A stretch of 8,488 nucleotides of DNA, taken from the NCBI GenBank assembly GCA_947176045.1, contig CAMWPF010000050.1, positions 1-8,488 on the forward strand. Reading direction: 5' to 3'. The notes beneath the pieces are model-generated. The model had not been told where the DNA came from. It did no database searches and saw nothing but the letters and a program-made list of their open reading frames with translations. Position numbers and translations under genes: made by a program. The DNA comes from an uncultured Treponema sp. (lineage in GTDB: Bacteria; Spirochaetota; Spirochaetia; Treponematales; Treponemataceae). Of the stretch, positions 1 to 7,295 are shown in pieces (position 1 is the first letter of the stretch; each line of letters opens with the position of its first letter).

Positions 1-126
1 GTGTGGTGCTTTCCCGTGGGAATAATCCTGTTCATCGCGGCCCGCATTCTGTGCAGGAAAGATCCGTATATGCTTACGATCCTCTTTGAGCGCCTGATGC
101 AGCCGTCAGTCTGGAGGGCTATGTGA
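1..126 (+). CDS. trbD: TrbD/VirB3-like conjugal transfer protein, 3' end only
   Basis: Only the last 41 codons are in the window, in frame 1, ending at TGA 124-126; the start lies upstream. The visible part is a hydrophobic stretch (residues GIILFIAAR) followed by a charged tail with CRKDPYML and ILFERL. This resembles the end of VirB3/TrbD proteins, where a membrane segment is followed by a Lys/Arg-Asp-Pro motif. Known role of the family: a small inner-membrane protein that works with the VirB4 ATPase in type IV secretion. Context is the stronger support, because the next gene is trbE and the usual order is trbD-trbE. The stop codon overlaps the GTG start of trbE by 4 bases (GTGA), suggesting translational coupling. 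The identification rests on a short segment and position, so it is moderate. Confidence 0.6.
   Translation: MWCFPVGIILFIAARILCRKDPYMLTILFERLMQPSVWRAM
113..118 (+). promoter_or_regulatory. Ribosome binding site for the GTG start of trbE
   Basis: GGAGGG lies 4 bases before the GTG at 123 and inside the end of the upstream gene. It supports the GTG start that overlaps the trbD stop. The competing start is the in-frame ATG at 168, which has a weaker AAGGGA at 157-162 before it. Confidence 0.6.
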
Positions 127-2714
127 ACATTCCTTTTTTGGATTTCAAGAAGATTGCAAGGGAACCCATGAACCAGCTCAAGTACATAACGCCGTACTCG
201 TTCATCCTCTCTCCGGGAATGTGCCTTCTGAAGAGCGGCGCGCTCATGACGACCTATCAGGTTGAGTACCCTGATCTGGAATCGTCATCGGCAAGCTCGA
301 TTGTAAGCATGGCGAGCCTGTTCAACCGCAGCGTGATGTCGCTGGCTCAGGAGGAAGGCTGGGCGGTGTTCTTTGATGCGAGGAGGTACGAGACGACGGA
401 CTATCCGTCCGGCGAATTCTCGAACCTTGCGGGATGGCTCATCGACCGGCGGCGCGCGGAGAACTTCCACAGGTTCGGCGAGCATTTCACGACGGACTAT
501 TACATCACGTTCGTGTGGCAGCTTCCGGGCGACATAGAGAACAGGACGGAGGCTCTTTTTTTCAAGAGCAAGGGCGGGAAGAAAGGAAAAAAGCCCGGAA
601 GGCGGAGGCCGATGTTCGCGGACACAGGAAGCCTTCCTGCCGTGCAGAAGGAAATCAGCCATTTCCTAGACGAAGTTGAAAAGGTGATGGGGACGCTCTC
701 GACAAAAATCTGGTGCCGGAGGCTGGACGATTCCGCCCTGTTCAGCTACATCAAGTCGAACGTGAGCCTTCACCGTCAGGACTTGAAGTACCCGGAGAAC
801 ACGTTCTTCTTCCTCGACAACTTCATCTGCGACATGGACGTGCGGACATCGATGCCGCTGAAAATCGGGGAGTACTATGCGCCGGTCATCGCCGTGATGG
901 ACTTTCCGAGCAAGTCGTATCCGGGCATATTCGACAGGCTCAACAGGACGATGACGGAATTCCGGTGGACAACGCGCTTCATTCCGCTGTCAAAGGAGCA
1001 GTCCGCGAAGGAGGCGGAGAAGTACCAGAAGCGGATGTATTCCGCCCGGAAGTCCGCGGCGACACTTTTCACGGAGCTTGCCGCGAACGTCGAGATAGAC
1101 CGGGAGAACCAGGGCGCGATGGAGATGGAGGGCGAGGCGAGCCAGATTCAGGCTGACATCGCGATGGGCGAGTACGTCCTCGGATACTACACGAGCAACC
1201 TGATGTGCTGGGACAAAAGCCTTGAGGCGGCGAAGGAGAAGTCGCGCCGGCTCCAGCAGGTGGTGCGCTCATGCGGATTTGCGGCGAAGGAGGAGACGTT
1301 CAACAACGTTGAGGCGTGGTGCGGCATGATGGCGGGAAACGTCTACTCGAACATCCGCCGGCCTCTGATTTCAACGCGGAACATGGGAAACATCATTCCG
1401 CTGTCATCGGCGTGGCAGGGAATGTGGAGCAACGATTTCACGCTTGAGACGTGCGGAAGCGCGGTTCCGCTTTTGACCTGCTCAACGAGCTACGGAACGC
1501 CGTTCTTCCTGAATCTGAACGTGCGGGACGTAGGGCATACGTTCATCTTCGGACCGACGGGAGCCGGAAAATCCACGCTGCTCGCGCTCCTCATGGCGCA
1601 GGCGACAAAATATAAAGACGCGAACATTGTCTGCATCGACAAGCAGCTGTCGAGCCGCGCGTTCATGGTGGCGGCGGGCGGCGTGTATGTAGAGCCGGGA
1701 AAGGACAAGGTTGCGTTCCAGCCGCTTTCCGAGCTTCGGAATCCGAATGAATGCGGCGAGAGCGAGTACCGGGAAAGCCTTATGTGGTGCCAGCAGTTCA
1801 TTGAATGCCTCATCATGCAGCAGGACATCGAGGTTGCGCCGCAGATGAGCCGGGCGATCAGCGAGGCGCTTGCGCTGCTTTCCACAAAAGGCGCTGACAC
1901 GCACGACCTGACATCGTTCCAGGGGTACGTGAGCTATGCAGACCCGGAGACCGGGGACAACACAATCCGAACAGCACTTGATCCGTACTGCCGCGGAGGC
2001 GCGTTCGGCTCAATCTTCGATGCGGACGAGACGACGCTCAGCCTGTCGAAGCTGATGACCATCGAAATGGGAAGCCTGATGCGTCTCTCGGAGAAGGCCG
2101 TCGCTCCCGCGCTGATGTACATCTTCCGCTACCTTGAGAAGCTGTGGACTGTTCCCCACGGTGCGCGGCAGCCGCTGACATTCCTGTTTCTGGACGAGGC
2201 GTGGCTTTATCTTCAGCACCCGGTGTTCGCGGGCTTCATCCAGGAATGGCTTCGGACGCTGCGGAAGAAGAAGGTGTTCTGCATTTTTGCTACGCAGGAA
2301 GTTTCGGCGGCGAGCAAGTCATCGCTTCGGGACACAATCGTTCAGCAGTGCCTGACGAAAATCTATCTTGCCGATGAGTCCGCGCTGTCGCTTGCCGAGA
2401 GCTACCGGGACTTCGGGTTGACGGAGAGCGAGATAGTCGCGCTGAGCGAGGCGACGATGAAGCGGGACTACTATTTCAAGAACCCTGCTGGAAGCCGGAT
2501 GTTCACGCTCGATCTGGACGACTTTCAGCTCGCGCTCATCTCAAGCGACCATGAGATTCTGGACAGGCTGGAGAACGGGTACGGCCGGAACACGACGAAG
2601 GAGCTTGCATTCGAGCTGATTGACGCGGTGAGAGAGAAGTTCCGTTCGATCGGAAAGGATGTGCGGCAGCTTGACTGCACAAAGTACAAGGCAATGCTGG
2701 AAAAACCGTCATGA
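123..2714 (+). CDS. trbE: TrbE/VirB4 family conjugal transfer ATPase
   Basis: This 863-residue protein matches the usual size of TrbE/VirB4, the cytoplasmic-face ATPase that powers pilus biogenesis and substrate transfer in type IV secretion. The N-terminal half (about 20-440) carries the CagE/TrbE/VirB signature, including the stretch around LDNFICD, the SYPGIFDRLN segment and RWTTRFIPL. The C-terminal RecA-like domain has Walker A GPTGAGKST at 477-485 and Walker B FLFLDEAW with D691 and E692. It is followed by the conserved LRKKKVFCIFATQE segment, in which the ATQ is a sensor-like motif. A strongly basic Lys/Arg/Gly patch sits at 148-162. The GTG start at 123 is chosen for its 4-base overlap with the preceding gene and its good ribosome binding site; an ATG at 168 would shorten it by 15 residues. 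It is the second visible gene of the trbD-E-J-L operon. The reading frame is intact and the catalytic motifs are complete, so it is probably functional. Confidence 0.95.
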   Translation: MNIPFLDFKKIAREPMNQLKYITPYSFILSPGMCLLKSGALMTTYQVEYPDLESSSASSIVSMASLFNRSVMSLAQEEGWAVFFDARRYETTDYPSGEFSNLAGWLIDRRRAENFHRFGEHFTTDYYITFVWQLPGDIENRTEALFFKSKGGKKGKKPGRRRPMFADTGSLPAVQKEISHFLDEVEKVMGTLSTKIWCRRLDDSALFSYIKSNVSLHRQDLKYPENTFFFLDNFICDMDVRTSMPLKIGEYYAPVIAVMDFPSKSYPGIFDRLNRTMTEFRWTTRFIPLSKEQSAKEAEKYQKRMYSARKSAATLFTELAANVEIDRENQGAMEMEGEASQIQADIAMGEYVLGYYTSNLMCWDKSLEAAKEKSRRLQQVVRSCGFAAKEETFNNVEAWCGMMAGNVYSNIRRPLISTRNMGNIIPLSSAWQGMWSNDFTLETCGSAVPLLTCSTSYGTPFFLNLNVRDVGHTFIFGPTGAGKSTLLALLMAQATKYKDANIVCIDKQLSSRAFMVAAGGVYVEPGKDKVAFQPLSELRNPNECGESEYRESLMWCQQFIECLIMQQDIEVAPQMSRAISEALALLSTKGADTHDLTSFQGYVSYADPETGDNTIRTALDPYCRGGAFGSIFDADETTLSLSKLMTIEMGSLMRLSEKAVAPALMYIFRYLEKLWTVPHGARQPLTFLFLDEAWLYLQHPVFAGFIQEWLRTLRKKKVFCIFATQEVSAASKSSLRDTIVQQCLTKIYLADESALSLAESYRDFGLTESEIVALSEATMKRDYYFKNPAGSRMFTLDLDDFQLALISSDHEILDRLENGYGRNTTKELAFELIDAVREKFRSIGKDVRQLDCTKYKAMLEKPS

Positions 2715-2755
2715 CTGGCGGCTGGGAGCGGTGAGAAATCACAGGAGGAATATGT

Positions 2756-3700
2756 ATGAAAAAGAAATTGTTGGGCATTTTTGCGGCGTTTGCCATGACA
2801 GCCTGTATGCCGGGCATTGTGTTCGCCACAGGCTATCCCGTGTTTGATGTGTCCGGCTGGCTTGCTGCAATCGACCAGATTTACCAGCAGTATGACATGG
2901 TGATGAACACAATAACGCAGATTGAGAACCAGTACCGCCAGATCCAGCAGGCGGTCGAGCGGGCGAAGAGCATTGACTGGGACAACATCCGCTTTGACGG
3001 AGACTTTGACATCAGGAACGACATCAAGGACGCGAACAGGCGGGTGAACAGGCTGCTCAATCAGGCGCGGAACATCAAGAACGCCATAGCAACTCCGTCC
3101 ATAAACTGCGGCAATGTGAAGTATTCGATTGCGGACTTGTGTGGCGCGACAGATCCTGACGAAGGCGGAGTGAGGAAGAACCTGCTTACGGCCATCGGAG
3201 ACTACAAGACGTATATGACCGACACGATGAAGTCCGCAGTAAGCAGCGTCGTGGACGGACTGGACGACAAGCAGAAGAAGGCGATCTGGGCGAAATACGG
3301 GATTTCCCCGGCAAACTATGTCTTCGTGCAGACAGCCCACACAAATGTGCTGAATGCGGCTTCCAACGTGCTTGCGAATGCCGGGGAGATGGCGCATACG
3401 GCTGCGCTTGAGGAGCGTCTGCTTCGGACAAGCTCAATCATAAAGGCGGCAACCGAAACCAAGGATTCCGATGGGAATCCGACACAGGCAGGCATGACTG
3501 AGGCGATGATGTACCTGTTCCAGCATCTCGATGAAAGCATGGGCGAGCTTCAGCACGCGATGTATGAGACCAGTGCGGTTGCCGCGGCGGGCGTGATGAG
3601 ACAGGACGCCGAAGAGCAGGCGCGGGCGAATGAGAGCGCGGAACAGGCGGAGATTCAAGATCGAAAAGACGGACGGGTTTCTTCTCGATTCAAAAAATAA
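2756..3700 (+). CDS. trbJ: TrbJ/VirB5-like conjugal transfer protein, secreted
   Basis: A 314-residue protein beginning with a typical signal peptide: MKKK, then a hydrophobic core, with likely signal peptidase I cleavage after VFA at residue 24. The mature part opens with GYPVFDVSGW followed by a long helical, Gln/Asn-rich stretch (about 36-110), the pattern of P-type TrbJ proteins. Known role of the family: a periplasmic protein that ends up at the pilus or its tip and aids assembly and recipient contact. Cys118 and Cys129 could form a disulfide. The end (about 285-314) is highly charged. An AGGAGGA at 2743-2749 lies 6 bases before the ATG at 2756; a nearby ATG at 2752 is in another frame. 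It sits 41 bases after trbE and 20 bases before trbL. An alternative is lipoprotein processing at Cys17 (sequence MTAC), which is a weak lipobox. The identity comes from the N-terminal motif, the size and the neighbours. Confidence 0.85.
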   Translation: MKKKLLGIFAAFAMTACMPGIVFATGYPVFDVSGWLAAIDQIYQQYDMVMNTITQIENQYRQIQQAVERAKSIDWDNIRFDGDFDIRNDIKDANRRVNRLLNQARNIKNAIATPSINCGNVKYSIADLCGATDPDEGGVRKNLLTAIGDYKTYMTDTMKSAVSSVVDGLDDKQKKAIWAKYGISPANYVFVQTAHTNVLNAASNVLANAGEMAHTAALEERLLRTSSIIKAATETKDSDGNPTQAGMTEAMMYLFQHLDESMGELQHAMYETSAVAAAGVMRQDAEEQARANESAEQAEIQDRKDGRVSSRFKK

Positions 3701-3720
3701 AACAAATCAGGAGATACGGC

Positions 3721-5682
3721 ATGGACAACAATAATTCGTGGATAGACATTCCTGTTGTGGAGGCCATCGAGTATTTCGGCGGCGTCCTTGCGCAGGCATA
3801 TAAATGGGCGAACAGATACGCGCTTCTGTTCGGACTGATCGGAATCATCTGGTCTGGTTACAAGCTGATGATGTCCCGAACAACTGTTAAAGATTTCTTG
3901 TGGGATACTTTGTTCAAATGGATCGGCTTCATGTTGCTCATGTCGCTATATCCGTCAGTTACTGTCGGAATTTCTGCCATCGGACATCAGATAGGGATGA
4001 ATGCCGGAGCTGGAAAGCAGACAATTGTCAGTGGGCTGAAGAATTTGCGCACGACAATCAAACAGGACTTGAAAACACAGAAATCATGGGCTGAGGGTCT
4101 TGATTCTGAACTTAGATCAAAATTTGACGGGCTTCACCTTGATGCGCGTTTTGACAATTCAGCTTCCTATACTGACTACATGAACAAGGTCAGCGATGAG
4201 ATTGGAGCATTTCGATTCAGCTCAAACAAAGACAAAAAAGAAGCTCAGCGTCTTGTGGAGGAGTATAAGGACAGAGCAAAATATCGTATTATGTTTGGAG
4301 CGAGAACGTTGAGTGCTCTTGAACGTGTGCTTGTTGAAAAAGAGATGGATGGAAGTGCTGGAGATGATTTGACAGAAACGTATGTTGACCTCGATATATA
4401 TCTACGCGATGAAGAAGGAAATGAAACCTATTATATATCTCCGTCTGCACTTCTGAAAGTTGCCTTGCTAAGTTGTCAGATTATGTTTGAAAAAGAAAAT
4501 ACGCAGTTTATGAAAGTTTCTGACGATATAGATGATCTTCATATCATGGAAAGAGTTGGCGCACGTATAGAAACAACGTTTGCAAGGATTCCTCAGATGA
4601 TCATGATGTTTTTCTGCTGTATTGTCCTGATTGTTGCAACGATTTTTGCGGAAATTCAGTACGTTATGACAATTCTTGAATATACAATTATTGTCGGTAT
4701 AGGGGCAATTTTTATTCCATTCATGCTTTTTGATGGCACAAAGGATGTTCCGAAGAAATTTATTCCTGTATTTATCAGTTTTATGGTTAAAATGATAGTC
4801 ATTACAATCTGCATCATGTTTGTGTACTATCTGTTAATTGAAAATTGCATTAACACCATAGCGGATGATGGAGGTATGAACTGGGTTACTGTCGGTGAAA
4901 TTTTTTTTGATGCCATTCTTTGCTATATCCTTACCCAGAATGCGCCGAAGATAGCGCAGACAATCCTTACCGGGCAGCCGCAGCTGAGCATGGGCGAGGC
5001 GTTGCAGGGCGCAGGCACGGCGTTAATGACGGCGGCGACGATGAAGCAGGCTCCTCATGCTGCGGCTATGGCAGCTGCAAAAGGCAAGGCGAATTTGAAT
5101 ACTGTCGGCGGCGCAGTCAATAAGAGCAATGCCGCATCAAGGGCTGCGGTCGCAAGCCTCGGGGAAAACGCGACTGCCCGGCAGAAATTCAAGGCGGCAG
5201 CAGGAGCGCGGTATTCAGTGGCAACCCAAGACCTCAAAGACCGTATGCGCGCGAAATTTGAAGCAGCGAGGAAAGAGCAGGGAACCGGAATCGGCATTGT
5301 TGATAAAGCCGCGTCAATGGCAGGATTGCAGAAGTCTGCCGGAGCTGTCGGAGGCGGTGCGGAAGGCAGTTCGCCTGCGTATGGCGTTACCGGGCAGTTT
5401 GCCCGCGGCGCGGACGGAAAGGTCGTATCATACAGCGCGCACTCAAATCCAGAGTTCAGCTCCGCGACAAAATATGACCCCGCAACAAAATCCCAGCGCA
5501 GCATGACGAACGCCGAATTCCAACAGGAAAAATCCGAGCAGGGAAGGCGGATCGGCGAGTTCATCGGACAGCAGATGAGCAAGAAGATTGAGGCTCAGAA
5601 TCAGAAGAAAGCCGGACAGGACGGACAAGGCGGAATGCTGCCTGACAACCTTTCGGGCAACGAGCGGGCGTTTGACAAATAG
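3721..5682 (+). CDS. trbL: TrbL/VirB6-like polytopic conjugal transfer protein
   Basis: A 653-residue membrane protein, likely the inner-membrane channel component of the transfer apparatus. Hydrophobic segments are visible at about 32-52, 66-90, 293-311, 316-336, 347-373 and 388-406. Between the second and third is a large soluble loop (about 91-290). After the last membrane segment comes LTGQPQLSMGEALQGAGTA, which resembles the conserved TrbL stretch at that position. It is followed by a long Ala/Gly/Lys/Gln-rich, low-complexity tail (about 425-653), typical of TrbL. An AGGAGA at 3709-3714 precedes the ATG by 6 bases, and the gene starts 20 bases after trbJ. It is the last gene of the operon, with a terminator 8 bases after the stop. 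The part encoding residues about 54-402 is much richer in A and T, with many T- or A-ending codons, than both ends of the gene. This suggests exchange of the central part or a different origin for it. The family assignment is firm; the mechanism of the composition shift is inference. Confidence 0.9.
   Translation: MDNNNSWIDIPVVEAIEYFGGVLAQAYKWANRYALLFGLIGIIWSGYKLMMSRTTVKDFLWDTLFKWIGFMLLMSLYPSVTVGISAIGHQIGMNAGAGKQTIVSGLKNLRTTIKQDLKTQKSWAEGLDSELRSKFDGLHLDARFDNSASYTDYMNKVSDEIGAFRFSSNKDKKEAQRLVEEYKDRAKYRIMFGARTLSALERVLVEKEMDGSAGDDLTETYVDLDIYLRDEEGNETYYISPSALLKVALLSCQIMFEKENTQFMKVSDDIDDLHIMERVGARIETTFARIPQMIMMFFCCIVLIVATIFAEIQYVMTILEYTIIVGIGAIFIPFMLFDGTKDVPKKFIPVFISFMVKMIVITICIMFVYYLLIENCINTIADDGGMNWVTVGEIFFDAILCYILTQNAPKIAQTILTGQPQLSMGEALQGAGTALMTAATMKQAPHAAAMAAAKGKANLNTVGGAVNKSNAASRAAVASLGENATARQKFKAAAGARYSVATQDLKDRMRAKFEAARKEQGTGIGIVDKAASMAGLQKSAGAVGGGAEGSSPAYGVTGQFARGADGKVVSYSAHSNPEFSSATKYDPATKSQRSMTNAEFQQEKSEQGRRIGEFIGQQMSKKIEAQNQKKAGQDGQGGMLPDNLSGNERAFDK
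3880..4925 (+). other. Low-GC segment inside trbL
   Basis: Hand counts of 60-base lines give 25/60 G+C at 4201, 19/60 at 4381, 22/60 at 4441 and 20/60 at 4681. Comparison lines give 39/60 at 1621 (trbE), 35/60 at 3241 (trbJ) and 32/60 at 5041 (trbL tail). The change is fairly abrupt on both sides, near 3880 and 4925, though the edges are approximate. It covers the second to sixth membrane segments and the large loop. Membrane codons alone do not explain it, because the soluble loop is also AT-rich. The reading frame is continuous across both edges. Confidence 0.65.
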
Positions 5683-5689
5683 CTTTTCA

Positions 5690-5715
5690 GGCACGGGGAA
5701 GCCCCGTGCCTTTTT
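5690..5715 (+). terminator. Rho-independent terminator after trbL
   Basis: A perfect 9-bp GC-rich stem (GGCACGGGG at 5690-5698 pairing with CCCCGTGCC at 5702-5710) encloses a 3-base loop and is followed directly by TTTTT at 5711-5715. It begins 8 bases after the trbL stop, so it closes the trb operon and isolates the next gene. Confidence 0.93.
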
Positions 5716-5751
5716 ATGAGATAATTTGAAAAAGTAAGTTCGATAATCAAA

Positions 5752-5780
5752 TTGACACAGATGCTTTTTTTTACTACACT
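5752..5780 (+). promoter_or_regulatory. Predicted sigma70-type promoter for the 232-residue membrane protein gene
   Basis: A perfect -35 box TTGACA at 5752-5757 is followed by a 17-base spacer and a -10 box TACACT at 5775-5780, which matches TATAAT at 4 of 6 positions. Transcription would begin near 5787, leaving a leader of only about 14 bases. That leader holds AAGGA at 5788-5792, 8 bases before the ATG at 5801. Position directly after a terminator supports an independent unit. No operator-like repeat was seen. Confidence 0.75.
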
Positions 5781-5800
5781 GTTTCACAAGGAAAAGAAAA

Positions 5801-6499
5801 ATGGTCATTTTGTTGGTGCTTGTTGGAGCGTTTGTTAGCTTTGCATTGTTCGTAGGATTTACGATGGTAATTCCGTTTCTGCTTCTGCTGCTTGTTGATT
5901 ATTTTGTGTTTTGTCTTGTCATTGCGCAGCTTTTTGCAAGGAATGTTGTATGCACAATTCTTTCAGTCATCTTGTCCGCTGTCCTGCTTGTTGGCACTGT
6001 ATTTGTCGGTTGGGGGACTGGAATGGCGCTTTACAACTATTTCGTGCCTAGCGGAAAACCGTACCATGAGAAGCAAAATGAGGCATACGCAAAAGAAAAA
6101 GCTGATGGAGTGTTCACTTTCAAGGCTGAACCGTATAAGCGCACGTCCGCGCCGATTGTGCTGAAGATTGATGCGGATGGAAATCTGTCTGAAGTCTCGC
6201 CGTCGAAAAAGAAGCGTGCATACACGCTCACACACAGTGTCTATTTCGGAAAAGAAGCTGAGCCGTGCGGATTTCAGCTGACCGTCACGGATAAGGACAG
6301 CGGAAAAAGCGAGACATGGCTGCTGCACAGGAAAAAGAGCTATTTCCATACCGAAACAGGGAAAGTACGCTTTGCTCTATGCGATGATTTTAATGAAATG
6401 AAGGATTTTTTTGCAAATTTAGGAAAGGATGATGTTCCGCACTTCTCGCACGAATCACGAATGAACGCGCATCCGCTGTGCCTGCATATCACGGAATAG
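5801..6499 (+). CDS. Membrane-anchored protein of unknown function
   Basis: I do not recognise this 232-residue protein. The first 80 residues are almost wholly hydrophobic and fit two or three membrane segments (about 2-30, 31-46 and 51-78). The rest (about 82-232) is a hydrophilic, probably beta-rich domain, with repeated patterns of the kind FTFKAEPYK, PIVLKIDADGNL and GFQLTVTDKDSG. The gene has its own promoter and a good ribosome binding site. It follows the terminator of the trb operon and ends 10 bases from the convergent gene on the other strand. Its base composition (hand counts of 27/60 at 5881 and 26/60 at 6061) is lower in GC than trbE and trbJ. Position after trbL and the anchored form would fit an entry-exclusion or cell-surface protein, but nothing in the sequence proves this. 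A Cys residue near the C-terminus (C227) and two inner ones have no clear meaning. Confidence 0.8.
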   Translation: MVILLVLVGAFVSFALFVGFTMVIPFLLLLLVDYFVFCLVIAQLFARNVVCTILSVILSAVLLVGTVFVGWGTGMALYNYFVPSGKPYHEKQNEAYAKEKADGVFTFKAEPYKRTSAPIVLKIDADGNLSEVSPSKKKRAYTLTHSVYFGKEAEPCGFQLTVTDKDSGKSETWLLHRKKSYFHTETGKVRFALCDDFNEMKDFFANLGKDDVPHFSHESRMNAHPLCLHITE

Positions 6500-6510
6500 G
6501 CTGCTTCCGT
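6491..6510. other. Small inverted repeat between convergent genes
   Basis: ACGGAA at 6491-6496 pairs with TTCCGT at 6505-6510, around an 8-base loop containing the stop codon of the plus-strand gene. It fills the 10-base gap between the two convergent genes. Neither strand has a T-run after it, so it is not a classical terminator; it may be chance. Confidence 0.25.
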
Positions 6511-7295
6511 TATGAAAGGTACTCCATCGCCATGGATGCCGTCTTTTCGACAAGCTCCGCCTCAGTCTTCTCGATAAGGACGAGCGGGGCGGGTGCGTCG
6601 AGGCGGACTGTGGCAAGCGAGCGGGGATTCACGAATCCCTGCGTCCTTGTGCCTGAAAGTTCGATGCCGCCTTCGCATGACCTGCTTATAAGGCAGCCCG
6701 TGAACGAGCTGAATTCCTTGTTCTTCTCGGAGGCCGTGATGACAAGGTAGGTGCTGCCGTCCTTTCCTGTTCGCACGATGTCGCCTTTCCTCGGTATGTA
6801 GCCCGGAGTGATTTCCATTGAGGACGGCATGAAGAACTCTATCGGATTTACTTCCGCGCAGGCATCCCGCATGAGCCTGACAGTCGGAACCTTTCTGTGG
6901 GCGACGAAGATGTTGTAGGCGATCAGCTCGGACAGCCCGTAGCGTTTCGCCACCTCCCTGTAGTCGTCCCTGTGTTCCTGTATGAACTTTGCAGGCTCGG
7001 CATTGTCCCACTTCGGCAGGAGCTGCTCCTCATAAGGGCGCGTCTCATCGGTGAAGAAAAGCCAGTCGATGGGGGCTATGAGATGGCACATCGAGGCCAT
7101 TATCCTGTAGTTCGGAAGAATCTCGCCGAGCGCGAGGCGGTAGGCTGCCGAATGGGTGATGCCGTTCTCCTGGCACCATCTGCGGAGCTTCCGCGCGTCC
7201 ACAAGTTTTATGAGTTTTTCCTGTGCATAGGTGATCCGTTCTGGCAGCTCTTTCATGACATAGTGAATGATACCGAAGAAATCTTGATTTTTCAA
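6510..7295 (-). CDS. Tandem HTH-like protein with degenerate MazF/PemK-like C-terminal domain
   Basis: A 261-residue protein with three parts. Two similar helix-turn-helix-like units lie at about 29-82 and 104-156. They share G45/G120, A51-Y52/A126-Y127, P61/P137, R64/R140, M66/M142, C70/C146 and P75-I76/P151-I152, so they look like an internal duplication. The third part (about 165-259) opens with YIPRKGDIV and continues with a YLVITAS strand, GCLISRS, a Gly before a hydrophobic strand (G220 onward) and a C-terminal helix. This is the layout of MazF/PemK endoribonucleases, which begin with a P-x-x-G-D-I/L motif. However, the segment that carries the conserved Arg-Pro of MazF is missing, and Ser204 stands near the usual catalytic Thr, so nuclease activity is doubtful. 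A DNA-binding regulator with a MazF-fold sensing or protein-binding domain is the best guess. The TTG start at 7293-7295 overlaps the stop of the PilZ gene by 4 bases but has no clear ribosome binding site. The ATG at 7254-7256 (248 residues) is an alternative. The gene stops 10 bases from the convergent neighbour. Confidence 0.8.
   Translation of the reverse strand: MKNQDFFGIIHYVMKELPERITYAQEKLIKLVDARKLRRWCQENGITHSAAYRLALGEILPNYRIMASMCHLIAPIDWLFFTDETRPYEEQLLPKWDNAEPAKFIQEHRDDYREVAKRYGLSELIAYNIFVAHRKVPTVRLMRDACAEVNPIEFFMPSSMEITPGYIPRKGDIVRTGKDGSTYLVITASEKNKEFSSFTGCLISRSCEGGIELSGTRTQGFVNPRSLATVRLDAPAPLVLIEKTEAELVEKTASMAMEYLS

Noticed and set aside
2525..3397. Minus-strand open frame of 290 codons opposite trbE and trbJ
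   Set aside because: It runs across two genuine trb genes and has no recognisable motif; it is a shadow of their codon pattern.
6491..6510. Bidirectional terminator between the convergent genes
   Set aside because: The stem is only 6 bp and no T-run follows on either strand.
6510..7295. Calling this gene an active MazF toxin
   Set aside because: The Arg-Pro segment needed in typical MazF is absent and the catalytic Thr position appears to be Ser, so I describe only a MazF-like domain.
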